From Desulfofundulus kuznetsovii DSM 6115 (GTDB taxonomy: Bacteria > Bacillota > Desulfotomaculia > Desulfotomaculales > Desulfovirgulaceae), in contig NC_015573.1 of the NCBI RefSeq assembly GCF_000214705.1, positions 2,797,001 through 2,861,000 of the forward strand: DNA of 64,000 nucleotides, given 5' to 3'. Below, piece after piece: positions 51,830 through 60,993 of this stretch (positions within the stretch are counted from its first letter, which is position 1; every line of letters begins with the position of its first letter). The translations under genes and the position numbers were made by a program. Below the pieces are notes generated by a model, which saw only the letters and a program-made list of their open reading frames with translations, searched no databases and was not told the DNA's origin.

Positions 51830-54262
51830 GTGGAACGCTACATCTGTATTCACGGCCACTTCTACCAGCCGCCCCGGGAAAACCCCTGGCTGGAAGATGT
51901 GGAACTCCAGGACTCGGCCTACCCCTACCACGACTGGAACGAGAGGATTACCGCCGAGTGCTACGAACCGAACACCGCCTCGCGTATTTTAGACGCCGAC
52001 GGCTGGATCAGAAAAATCGTTAACAACTACAGCAAGATCAGCTTTAATTTTGGCCCCACCCTGCTTTCCTGGATGGAAAATCACGAACCGGAAGTCCACC
52101 GGGCCATCATTGAGGCCGACCGTATAAGCCGGGAAAGATTTTCCGGGCACGGCTCCGCCCTGGCCCAGGCCTACAACCACATGATCATGCCTCTGGCCAA
52201 CCGGCGGGATAAATACACCCAGGTGTTCTGGGGTATTAAGGACTTCGAGCACCGCTTCGGGCGCCGCCCGGAGGGCATGTGGCTGCCGGAAACGGCGGTA
52301 GACCTGGAAACGCTGGAAATAATGGCTGAGCAGGGCATCCGTTTTACCATCCTGGCACCCTACCAGGCCCGGCGGTTCCGCAGGACCGGCACCGGCACCT
52401 GGCAGGATGTGGGACCGGGGGGTATCGACCCCTCCGTGCCCTACCTGATAAACCTGCCCGAGTCCGGCCGCACCATCAACGTTTTCTTTTACAACGCCGA
52501 CATTTCCCGGGCGGTGGCCTTTGAGGGTTTGCTTTTAAACGGGGAGCACTTTGCCAGGAGATTGATCAGCGCCTTTGACGCGGGCCGTCCCACGGCCCAA
52601 CTGGTCCACATTGCCACTGACGGGGAAACTTACGGCCACCACCACCCGCACGGGGACATGGCCCTGGCTTATGCCATTCACTACATCGAATCCAACAAGG
52701 CGGCCCGCATCACCAATTACGGCGAGTTTTTGGAAAAACATCCGCCCACCTTTGAGGTGGAAATCAAAGAAAACACCGCCTGGAGCTGTGCCCACGGAGT
52801 GGAGCGCTGGCGCAACAACTGCGGGTGCAATTCCGGCCTGCACCCGGGCTGGAGCCAGGCCTGGCGGGCACCCCTGCGCAACGCCCTCAACTGGCTGCGC
52901 AACACCGTGGCCCCCATGTATGAGGAGGAAGCCCGCCGGTTCTTAAAAGATCCCTGGGCGGCCCGCAATGATTACATTGAAGTGATCCTGGACCGCTCAA
53001 CCGAAAATCTAAACCGCTTCCTGGACAAGCACGCCGTCCGTCCCTTGGAAGGGGATGAGCAGGTGCGGGTTCTCAAGCTTCTGGAAATGCAGCGCCACGC
53101 CATGCTCATGTTTACCAGCTGCGGCTGGTTCTTTGATGAGATCTCCGGTATTGAGACGGTGCAGGTACTGCAGTACGCCGGGCGGGTTATCCAGCTGGCC
53201 CAGGAATTATTCGGCAATTCCCTGGAGCACTCCTTTTTAGAGATACTCTCCCAGGCAAAGAGCAATATTCCCGAACATAAGGACGGCGCCCACATTTACG
53301 AGAAGTTTGCTAAGCCGGCCATGGTGGATTTGGTGAAGGTGGGCGCCCACTACGCCATTTCCTCGCTGTTCGAATCTTACGACGAGCAGTCCCGCATCTT
53401 CTCCTACACCGTTTTGCGGGAGGACAGCGTCAACCGGCTGGCCGGTGCGGCCAAGTTGACCCTGGGCAAAGCCCGGGTCACTTCGGAAATTACCCGGGAA
53501 GGGGTAACCATTGTCTACGGCGTGGTTAACTTTGGCTACCCCAGCATCAACGGCGGGGTGCAGGTGTACCGGGACGAGGAAAGCTACCGCAAGATGGCGG
53601 AGGAAGTGACCGGAGCTTTTGACCGGGTGGATTTCCCGGAGGTCATTCGCCTTCTGGATCAGTACTTTGATGGAACCACTTTCTCTTTAAAACATCTCTT
53701 CCGGGACAAACAGCGGGAGATTTTGGACATCATCCTGGATTCCACCCTGGAAGAGGTGGCCGGCGACTACCGGCGCATATACGAGCGTCACGCTCCTTTG
53801 ATGCGGCTTTTACAGGAGCTAAACATTCCCCAGCCCAAGGTTTTACGCGCCGCCGCCGAATTTGTGCTAAACACCAGTTTGCGCCAGGCTTTCTCGGAAA
53901 AAGTTCTGGATTTAGAGCATATTAAAGCCCTCCTGGATGAGGCCCGGATGGCCAGCGTTTCTTTAGATGGAGCCTCCCTGGGCTACGCCCTTAAGAAAAC
54001 ATTGGAAAGGATGGGTGAGGAACTCCGCAAGCACCCCACGGACCTCTCCCTGCTCGAGCACCTGGAGGCAATCTGCAACCTGGTCCGCTCCCTGCCCTTT
54101 GAGGTGGATATGTGGAAGGTACAAAACATTTATTACGGCCTTCTGCAATCCATTTACCAGGACCTGCACAAGCGGGCCGACCAGGGAGATGAAAAGGCCC
54201 CGGCCTGGGTGGAACGCTTTGGCTCCCTGGGAGATTGCTTGAGGATAAGGAGGAACAAGTGA
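51830..54262 (+). CDS. GH57 family glycoside hydrolase with DUF3536 domain
   Basis: An 810-residue protein starting at GTG 51830, GGAGGG 9 bases upstream. The N-terminal half is a GH57 barrel: YICIHGHFYQPPRENPW (motif 1), EGMWLPETAVDLETLEIMAEQGIRFTILAP, and VHIATDGETYGHHHPHGDMALAYA carrying the likely catalytic region. The C-terminal 350 residues are the helical DUF3536 part. GH57 enzymes act on alpha-glucans (amylase, branching, 4-alpha-glucanotransferase). Between treZ and treY the expected job is to shape or shorten glycogen-like chains for TreY. The exact activity is not known. Confidence 0.88.
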   Translation: MERYICIHGHFYQPPRENPWLEDVELQDSAYPYHDWNERITAECYEPNTASRILDADGWIRKIVNNYSKISFNFGPTLLSWMENHEPEVHRAIIEADRISRERFSGHGSALAQAYNHMIMPLANRRDKYTQVFWGIKDFEHRFGRRPEGMWLPETAVDLETLEIMAEQGIRFTILAPYQARRFRRTGTGTWQDVGPGGIDPSVPYLINLPESGRTINVFFYNADISRAVAFEGLLLNGEHFARRLISAFDAGRPTAQLVHIATDGETYGHHHPHGDMALAYAIHYIESNKAARITNYGEFLEKHPPTFEVEIKENTAWSCAHGVERWRNNCGCNSGLHPGWSQAWRAPLRNALNWLRNTVAPMYEEEARRFLKDPWAARNDYIEVILDRSTENLNRFLDKHAVRPLEGDEQVRVLKLLEMQRHAMLMFTSCGWFFDEISGIETVQVLQYAGRVIQLAQELFGNSLEHSFLEILSQAKSNIPEHKDGAHIYEKFAKPAMVDLVKVGAHYAISSLFESYDEQSRIFSYTVLREDSVNRLAGAAKLTLGKARVTSEITREGVTIVYGVVNFGYPSINGGVQVYRDEESYRKMAEEVTGAFDRVDFPEVIRLLDQYFDGTTFSLKHLFRDKQREILDIILDSTLEEVAGDYRRIYERHAPLMRLLQELNIPQPKVLRAAAEFVLNTSLRQAFSEKVLDLEHIKALLDEARMASVSLDGASLGYALKKTLERMGEELRKHPTDLSLLEHLEAICNLVRSLPFEVDMWKVQNIYYGLLQSIYQDLHKRADQGDEKAPAWVERFGSLGDCLRIRRNK

Positions 54263-54277
54263 GGGGGAAAGAGTGAA

Positions 54278-57079
54278 ATGCCGCTTGCCCGCATCCCCGT
54301 CTCTACCTATCGCCTGCAATTCAACAGAGAGTTTGGCTTTGAAAGGGCCCGGGAGCTGGTACCCTACCTGCACGCCCTGGGTATCACGGATATTTACGCT
54401 TCTCCCCTGCTGGCTGCCCGGCGGGGCAGCCCCCACGGCTACGATGTGGTTGACCCCACCCGCATCAACCCGGAACTGGGAGGGGAGGAAGGAATGTACT
54501 CCCTGGCCACCTCCCTGCAGGAACACGGGATGGGCCTTTTGCTGGACGTGGTGCCAAACCACATGGCTGCCAGCCCCGAAAACCCCTGGTGGTTCGACCT
54601 CCTGCGCTGGGGGCTGGACTCACCCTTCGCCGGATACTTTGACCTGGAATGGCAACCGGCAAGGCCCTCTCTGGCCGGAAAAGTGCTCCTCCCCATCTTA
54701 GGTTCCCCTTATAGCGACGCTCTGGAAAACGGGGAACTCACCCTCACCTTGACCGAGAAGGGCTTTGGGGTGTCCTACCACCAATGGTGGCTCCCCCTGA
54801 AACCAGCATCCCACGGCCAGATCCTGGAGTACGTGGGGGCGGCGGGCGAGCTAAAAAGGCTCGCGGGCATTTTTGCGCGCCCCCCTGGCCGGGAAGAGTT
54901 TTTAAAGGCGGTGAAGGAACTATGGCGGCTGTACGCCCAAAGCCCCGAAGCAAGGACCTTTTTAGACGAAAGCCTGCGGGTCATCAACGGTCAAAAAGGA
55001 AAGCCCCAAAGCTTTGCCTTTTTAGATGGGCTCCTCAGTCGCCAGCATTACCGGCTGGCCTTCTGGCGCCTGGCTAAAGAAGAGATTAACTACCGGCGCT
55101 TTTTTGACGTAGCCGAGCTGGTTTCCCTGCGCATGGAGGACGAAAAGGTGTTTGAAGCCACCCATTCCCTGGTTCTGAGGCTGGCCCACCAGGGGCTGAT
55201 AACAGGCTTCCGCATCGACCACGTGGACGGCCTGCGCGACCCCCAGGCCTATCTTGAACGGCTGCAACGGCGCCTCCTGCCCCTTAACAGTGATGGCAGC
55301 GGGATCGCTAACGCCAGCCCGCCCGCCGCAAGTATTTTTTATGTGGTGGTGGAAAAGATCCTCACCGGGGACGAGGAACTGCCCCCGGATTGGCCGGTGT
55401 ACGGGACCACGGGATACGATTTCTTGAACATTCTAAACGCCCTTTTCGTAAATGGGGAAGGTCTGGCAGTCCTGGACGAGATTTACCGCCGGGCGAGCGG
55501 AAAGGTGCCTGACTTTAAGGCAGAGGTCTACGCATGTAAAAAGAAGGTGTTGCGGGAGCTGTTCGCCGGGGAAATCCGGGCGCTGGTCCACCAGCTGGAC
55601 CCTCTGGCAGCCTCTGATCGCCATGGTAAGGATCTCTCCCTAAGGGAACTGGAGGCGGCCCTGCTGATTCTTTCGGCCTGCCTGCCGGTTTACCGGACCT
55701 ACATCCGGGAACAGGTTGTTTCAACCAGGGACAGGAATCTCATTGTGCAGGCAGTGGAGCAGGCCCGCAAGCTACACCCGGAGCTGGAGAGGGCTTTAGA
55801 GTTTTTACGGCGAGTGCTTTTGCTCGAAGTGCGGGACCGTTCAGCTGCCTTAAGCTTTGCCATGCGCTGGCAGCAATTTACCGGGCCTGCCATGGCCAAA
55901 GGCTTTGAGGATACGGCCCTTTACACCTATAACCGCCTGATTTCGTTGAACGAGGTGGGCGGAAACCCCGAAAGTTCGGGAATATCCGTGGAGGAGTTTC
56001 ACCGCCGCAATCAAGAGAGGCAGGAGCGCCAGCCCCATACCCTTAACGCCACCTCCACTCACGACACCAAGCGCAGCGAGGATGTGCGGGCACGGGTGAA
56101 CGTCCTTTCGGAAATTCCCCACCTTTTTGCAGAACACCTGGAGCGCTGGCAGAAGATAAACCAGAATAAAAAGCCAGCAGTGAAGGGCCAACCAGTACCC
56201 GGGGGAAACATGGAACTGCTCATCTACCAGACCCTGCTGGGTGCCTGGCCCTTGGAGGAAGGGGAAGTAACCACCTTTAAGCAACGGCTGCGGGGCTACC
56301 TGATTAAAGCGGCCCGGGAGGCCAAGACCAGGAGCAGCTGGCTTAACCCAAACCCTGCCTATGAAGAGGCCTTGCTAAAATTTGTAGAGACCATCCTGGA
56401 GCCGAAAAAAGAAAACCGCTTCCTGCAGGACTTTCTGCAGTTTCAGAAAATCATTGCCTTTTACGGGGCCCTTTCCTCCCTGGCCCAGGTGCTGCTGAAG
56501 ATAACCTCACCGGGTGTTCCGGACTTTTACCAGGGCACGGAACTCTGGAATTTCAATCTGGTGGACCCCGATAACCGCCGCCCGGTGGATTTTACCCGCA
56601 GGATGCGTCTCCTGGCTGAACTGCAGGAAAAGGAAAAACAACACGGCCCGCTGGCCCTGGCCGGAGAACTTTTATCTACCTGGCCGGATGGCCGCATAAA
56701 GCTCTACCTCACTTACAAGGCCCTGCACTTTCGCCGGGCTCACCGGGAGCTTTTTCAAGCTGGTGAGTACATTCCTTTAGAGGCCACGGGCCCGTTGTGC
56801 CGGCACGTATGTGCATTTGCCCGCCGCGCGGGGGATGCCTGGGTCCTGGTGGCCGTGCCCCGCCTGATGGCCAGCCTGAACCGCCGGCGGGCCCAACTTG
56901 AACCGCCGCTGGGAGAAAAGGTGTGGAGGGAAACCGCCCTGGTCCTGCCCGGTCAGGCTCCAGCCCGGTGGATTAATGTTTTCACCGGGGAGAGGATGCG
57001 GGTGCCTGAAGAAAGCACCCTGCCCCTGGCGGAAGTGTTTGGTCACTTCCCGGTAGCCCTGCTAAACAGAGCTACCTGA
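54278..57079 (+). CDS. treY: Malto-oligosyltrehalose synthase
   Basis: A 933-residue GH13 enzyme that turns the reducing-end bond of maltodextrin into a trehalose unit. Motifs: PVSTYRLQFNREFGFERARELVPYL, YDVVDPTRINPELGG, LLLDVVPNHMA, GFRIDHVDGLRDPQAYL and TLNATSTHDTKRSEDVRARV. The length is longer than some TreY (700-850) but within range. The start lies 15 bases after the GH57 gene. Together with treZ it provides trehalose synthesis from stored glucan, often for heat or osmotic protection. Confidence 0.94.
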   Translation: MPLARIPVSTYRLQFNREFGFERARELVPYLHALGITDIYASPLLAARRGSPHGYDVVDPTRINPELGGEEGMYSLATSLQEHGMGLLLDVVPNHMAASPENPWWFDLLRWGLDSPFAGYFDLEWQPARPSLAGKVLLPILGSPYSDALENGELTLTLTEKGFGVSYHQWWLPLKPASHGQILEYVGAAGELKRLAGIFARPPGREEFLKAVKELWRLYAQSPEARTFLDESLRVINGQKGKPQSFAFLDGLLSRQHYRLAFWRLAKEEINYRRFFDVAELVSLRMEDEKVFEATHSLVLRLAHQGLITGFRIDHVDGLRDPQAYLERLQRRLLPLNSDGSGIANASPPAASIFYVVVEKILTGDEELPPDWPVYGTTGYDFLNILNALFVNGEGLAVLDEIYRRASGKVPDFKAEVYACKKKVLRELFAGEIRALVHQLDPLAASDRHGKDLSLRELEAALLILSACLPVYRTYIREQVVSTRDRNLIVQAVEQARKLHPELERALEFLRRVLLLEVRDRSAALSFAMRWQQFTGPAMAKGFEDTALYTYNRLISLNEVGGNPESSGISVEEFHRRNQERQERQPHTLNATSTHDTKRSEDVRARVNVLSEIPHLFAEHLERWQKINQNKKPAVKGQPVPGGNMELLIYQTLLGAWPLEEGEVTTFKQRLRGYLIKAAREAKTRSSWLNPNPAYEEALLKFVETILEPKKENRFLQDFLQFQKIIAFYGALSSLAQVLLKITSPGVPDFYQGTELWNFNLVDPDNRRPVDFTRRMRLLAELQEKEKQHGPLALAGELLSTWPDGRIKLYLTYKALHFRRAHRELFQAGEYIPLEATGPLCRHVCAFARRAGDAWVLVAVPRLMASLNRRRAQLEPPLGEKVWRETALVLPGQAPARWINVFTGERMRVPEESTLPLAEVFGHFPVALLNRAT

Positions 57080-57224
57080 AGATTTACCGGCGGTGGGTGT
57101 AAATGTTGGGTGATCCGGCTATGGTTCCGCGTTGTCACGCGCTGACAGCACCGCGGCCGGCAACCCGGTACCTGCCCGTGGCAGCGGTTTTACTGAAACA
57201 GTTACCGGCCGGTTTGAAAAATTT

Positions 57225-57247
57225 GGGCTGGTACTACGGACCAGCCC
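57225..57247. terminator. Bidirectional terminator between treY and paaK
   Basis: GGGCTGGT-ACTACGG-ACCAGCCC, 8-bp perfect stem, followed by GTTTTC rightward and AAATTTTTC leftward, placed between convergent operons. The 145 bases before it hold no gene. Confidence 0.7.
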
Positions 57248-57264
57248 GTTTTCTGAGTTAATCT

Positions 57265-58551
57265 TTACATGTCCCGGTAGTCAAAAACCCTTTTGCTTTT
57301 CTTCTCGCTTCTGGGTAAGGTGCCCGGCGCGACCACTTCCACGTCGGCAGTGATGCCAATCCAGGATTTCATGTTACGCTTGAACTCCCCGGCGACTCTC
57401 TGGGGGTCTTTTCCTTCTTCTCCTTCTATTTTGATCAGCATGTGATCCTTGCCTTCGATCCTGGTCAGGATTATTTGATACTCACTGCCGGCCCCTTCCG
57501 TCACCTTGAGGACATGATCAACCTGGCCCGGGTAGATATTAACCCCCTTAATCTTGATCATGTCGTCAGTCCGGCCGAGAATCCGGTCGATCATGGGATA
57601 CTCGCTTCCACAAGGACACCTGTGGGGCAGCAGCCGGGTGATGTCATGGGTGCGGTACCTGAGCAGGGGCATACCTTCCTTGGTCAAGGTGGTGATGACC
57701 AGTTCTCCCTCTTCCCCGGGGGGAAGCTGCCTGCCCGACACGGGGTCAATGATTTCAAAAAGGAGGTGGTCGGACCAGTAATGGAGACCGCTGTGGCAGG
57801 GACAATCAATAGCAATCCCCGGGCCGTAGATCTCGGTCAGTCCATAGATGTCAAAGGTCTCAATATTGAAGATTTCTTCGATGCGGCGGCGCATTTTATC
57901 GCCCCAGCGTTCCGAACCGAAGATGCCCAGGCGGAGCTTGATTTGATCCAGGATTCCCCTTTTATAGGCCTCTTCCGCCAGCAGGAGGCCATAAGAGGAG
58001 GTGCCGATCAAAACAGTGGTCTTCAGGTCGATCATCATTTCCATTTGCTTTTCCGTATTCCCGGGACCGGTGGGTATGGCCATGGCACCCAGCCGTTCAA
58101 CGCCGGCCTGAAAACCGATGCCTGCCGTCCACAGGCCGTAGCCCGGAGTGATCTGCACCCTGTCCCGGTTGTTGACCCCTGTCATGGCCAGGGAGCGGGC
58201 CATCATTTCGGCCCAGATATCCACGTCCTTTTTGGTGTAAGGCACAATAACCGGCTTGCCTGTGGTGCCGGAGGAGGAATGTATGCGGACCACCTGTTTC
58301 TCAGGGACGGCCATCAGTCCCAGGGGATAGGCGTCGCGCAGTTCGTGCTTGTCGGTGAAAGGTACCCGCGCAAGATCGGCAACAGTTTTGACGGACCCGG
58401 GGTCCACCCCTGCTTCGTCCAGCTTTTTGCGATAGAAAGGGGAGTTCTGGTAGACCCGCTGGATCGTTTCCCGGAGCATTGATCCCTGCATCTCATACAA
58501 GCTTTCGAAATCGAATTGACCCCTGGCAAGATCTGCAGCTTCTAAAGCCAT
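57265..58551 (-). CDS. paaK: Phenylacetate-CoA ligase-type enzyme
   Basis: A 428-residue AMP-forming ligase. Motifs: IHSSSGTTGKPVIVPYT (P-loop), FDIYGLTEIYGPGIAIDC, YRTHDITRLLPHRCPCGSEYPMIDRILGRTDDMIKIKGVNIYPGQVD. This is the standard PaaK pattern. The ATG follows the iorB stop immediately. Beside indolepyruvate oxidoreductase it activates phenylacetate, indoleacetate or a related aryl acid to its CoA form, or runs in reverse to conserve energy as ATP; direction is not visible from sequence. Confidence 0.93.
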   Translation of the reverse strand: MALEAADLARGQFDFESLYEMQGSMLRETIQRVYQNSPFYRKKLDEAGVDPGSVKTVADLARVPFTDKHELRDAYPLGLMAVPEKQVVRIHSSSGTTGKPVIVPYTKKDVDIWAEMMARSLAMTGVNNRDRVQITPGYGLWTAGIGFQAGVERLGAMAIPTGPGNTEKQMEMMIDLKTTVLIGTSSYGLLLAEEAYKRGILDQIKLRLGIFGSERWGDKMRRRIEEIFNIETFDIYGLTEIYGPGIAIDCPCHSGLHYWSDHLLFEIIDPVSGRQLPPGEEGELVITTLTKEGMPLLRYRTHDITRLLPHRCPCGSEYPMIDRILGRTDDMIKIKGVNIYPGQVDHVLKVTEGAGSEYQIILTRIEGKDHMLIKIEGEEGKDPQRVAGEFKRNMKSWIGITADVEVVAPGTLPRSEKKSKRVFDYRDM

Positions 58552-59142
58552 TCAACACACCCCCATGGCCCGGCGGCCCATTTCAAAAGCCTTCCGGTTA
58601 ATCTCTCTGAACTGTGACGGCACAGTCTTCAGTACCGCTTCCAGCAACCCCTCCGGGCTGAAGGGGAGGCCGGGGAGAGTCGAGAGCGCCCCCAGCATCA
58701 CCACATTGGCGGTTTTACTATTTCCCGCCTCCCTGGCCACCTCCGAAGCCCTGAGAAAGCACACTCCCGGGAGTTCCCTCTCCAGGTACTCCCGGATATC
58801 CTGAACCCGGTACCGGGACAAACCCGCTGATACCGACGTTGGCACAATGACGTCTTCATTAACAATGGCCTTACCACCGGCCTTGAGCTTGGCCAGAGCC
58901 CTGGCCGCCTCCGCCAGTTCAAAACCCAGCAGGACATCGGCCCTGCCGTCCGGGATCAGGGCGCCCGCGAGATTTTCCCCTACCCGGACATGGCTCACCA
59001 CGCAGCCTTCCCGCTGGGCCATCCCAATGGTTTCGGAAGTCCTGACCTGCCACCCGGCTTCCATGGCAGCCCTGGCAACGATGCGGGAGGCCAGGACTGT
59101 TCCCTGCCCACCCACTCCGGTAATAACCAGGTCAAACTTCAT
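58552..59142 (-). CDS. iorB: Indolepyruvate:ferredoxin oxidoreductase, beta subunit
   Basis: A 196-residue gamma-type domain protein (VITGVGGQGTVLASRIVARAAMEAG; VRTSETIGMAQREGCVVSHVRVG) typical of IorB. It overlaps iorA by 11 bases. With IorA it oxidatively decarboxylates aryl pyruvates from aromatic amino acids to aryl-acetyl-CoA, CO2 and reduced ferredoxin. Normal length. Confidence 0.95.
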   Translation of the reverse strand: MKFDLVITGVGGQGTVLASRIVARAAMEAGWQVRTSETIGMAQREGCVVSHVRVGENLAGALIPDGRADVLLGFELAEAARALAKLKAGGKAIVNEDVIVPTSVSAGLSRYRVQDIREYLERELPGVCFLRASEVAREAGNSKTANVVMLGALSTLPGLPFSPEGLLEAVLKTVPSQFREINRKAFEMGRRAMGVC

Positions 59143-60952
59143 GCCGGCTCACCTCCTCGATGGCACCGGCCGGGCAAACCTGGGCGCAAACGCCGCATCC
59201 GGTGCACTTTTCGGAGATGACCACCTTTTCCTCCCTGCATAAAGCCGGGCAGCCAAGGTCTTCCACGCACAACATGCACTCGATACAGGCGCCGGTATTT
59301 ACCCGGTAGCGCACCCCGGGCCTGACCAGGGCTGCACATTCCCGCCTGGCGATAACCACGGAAGGGCCTTCGTACTCCACGGCTTCCCTGGCGGCCTGCA
59401 TAACCTCCCGGAGGTTGTAAGCGTCAACCTCGCGGATGTAATCCACGCCGCACCCCTTGACCAGCCCGGCAATGTCTATTCTCCGGGCCGGGTCGCCGGT
59501 GGCATTCCTTCCAATTCCCGGATGGGGCTGGTGACCTGTCATGGCGGTGGTGCCGTTGTCCAGGATCACCAGGGTGATGTCGGCGCGGTTGTAAACCGCG
59601 TTAATCAGGCCCGCCACCCCTGTGTGGAAAAAGGTGGAGTCTCCCAAAAAGGCCACGTGCTTGCGCCCCTGTTCCACGCGGGAAAGGCCGGAAGCGATGG
59701 TGACGCTCGCCCCCATGCAAAGGCAGGTATCGAGGGCGTTGAGGGGCGGAATAACCCCCAGGGTATAACACCCAATATCTCCGGTAAAAACCGGGTCGTA
59801 ATCCTTTAAGGCCTCTTTAAAACCATAGAAAACCGCCCGGTGGGGACACCCCGCGCAAAGGACGGGGGTCCTCAAAGGCAAATCAGGAGCGCGGCGCACC
59901 GTATTACCTGCAGCAGGCTGCTCCATCCCCACAAAACCGAAATACTTATAGAGGATGGCAGTTACCCTGTCAACATCCAGTTCCCCTTCCCGGGGCACCA
60001 GCCCGTTGTGTTTGCCCGCCACACCGACCGGCAGGCTGTGCCGCCAGGCCAGGTGGATCACCTGGTCCTCCACCACGGGTTCCTGTTCTTCGACCACCAG
60101 CACCCGTTCCACCCGGGACAGGAATTCTAAAACCAGGTCTTCAGGGAGGGGATAGGGAGTCCCTATTTTAAGGAGGGATGCCTCCCAGCCCTGCATTTCC
60201 AGGGCTTCCACCACGTAGTTGTAGCTCACGCCGGAAGTAATAATCCCGGTTTTGCCTTTAATTTCGGCCCTGTTAAAAGGAATGCTCCTGAACAGCCGGC
60301 TTATCTCCTTTTGCTTCTGGTTGAGCCAGATATGCTTTTTGTAGGCCAGGCCGGGAAGGATTACCCATCCCGGGTTCTTGTCAAACCTGCATTCATTCCT
60401 GGTTGCCGGCAGAGGGCCGAGGGTGACATCCTGGCAGACGTGGCAGGTCCTGGTGGTGGGCCGGAGGATCACAGGCAGGCCCACTTGTTCGGAGAGTTCA
60501 AAGGCCGCCACCGTCATATCCTTGGCTTCCTGGGGAGTGGACGGATCAAGGACGGGCAGTTTGGCGAACTGGGCAAATTTTCTGGTATCCTGTTCGTTCT
60601 GGGAGCTGTGGGGCCCCGGGTCATCCGCCACTACCAGGACCAGGCCGCCTTTGACACCGATATAGGCCAGCGTCATCAGGGGGTCCGCCGCCACATTGAG
60701 ACCAACCTGTTTCATGGTTACCAGAGCCCGGGCCCCCGCATAGGCCGCCCCGGCCGCCACTTCCAGGGCCACCTTTTCGTTGACGGACCACTCGGCGTAA
60801 TAACCGTATTCTTTGGCGAAATGAGCCAGTGTCCCAAAAACCTCCGAGGAAGGGGTGCCGGGGTAACCGGTAACCACCTGTACCCCCGCTTCCACCGCTC
60901 CCCTGGCGATAGCCTCATTACCCATCAAAAGCATTTTTTCAGCGACTGCCAT
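59132..60952 (-). CDS. iorA: Indolepyruvate:ferredoxin oxidoreductase, alpha subunit
   Basis: A 606-residue thiamine-diphosphate enzyme; GGAGGAGG precedes the ATG. The N-terminal domain has LLMGNEAIARGAVEAGVQVVTGYPGTPSSEV. The TPP domain has VLCAGCPHRAVFYGF, GDIGCYTLG and VILDNGTTAMTGHQPHPG. The C-terminus has two [4Fe-4S] motifs, the first spaced irregularly (CIECMLCVEDLGCPALC) and the second canonical (CTGCGVCAQVCPAG). All expected parts are present. Confidence 0.96.
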   Translation of the reverse strand: MAVAEKMLLMGNEAIARGAVEAGVQVVTGYPGTPSSEVFGTLAHFAKEYGYYAEWSVNEKVALEVAAGAAYAGARALVTMKQVGLNVAADPLMTLAYIGVKGGLVLVVADDPGPHSSQNEQDTRKFAQFAKLPVLDPSTPQEAKDMTVAAFELSEQVGLPVILRPTTRTCHVCQDVTLGPLPATRNECRFDKNPGWVILPGLAYKKHIWLNQKQKEISRLFRSIPFNRAEIKGKTGIITSGVSYNYVVEALEMQGWEASLLKIGTPYPLPEDLVLEFLSRVERVLVVEEQEPVVEDQVIHLAWRHSLPVGVAGKHNGLVPREGELDVDRVTAILYKYFGFVGMEQPAAGNTVRRAPDLPLRTPVLCAGCPHRAVFYGFKEALKDYDPVFTGDIGCYTLGVIPPLNALDTCLCMGASVTIASGLSRVEQGRKHVAFLGDSTFFHTGVAGLINAVYNRADITLVILDNGTTAMTGHQPHPGIGRNATGDPARRIDIAGLVKGCGVDYIREVDAYNLREVMQAAREAVEYEGPSVVIARRECAALVRPGVRYRVNTGACIECMLCVEDLGCPALCREEKVVISEKCTGCGVCAQVCPAGAIEEVSRHEV

Positions 60953-60993
60953 GAACAGGCCTCCTCCAGTAGCGTGAACAGATTGAGCAATCT

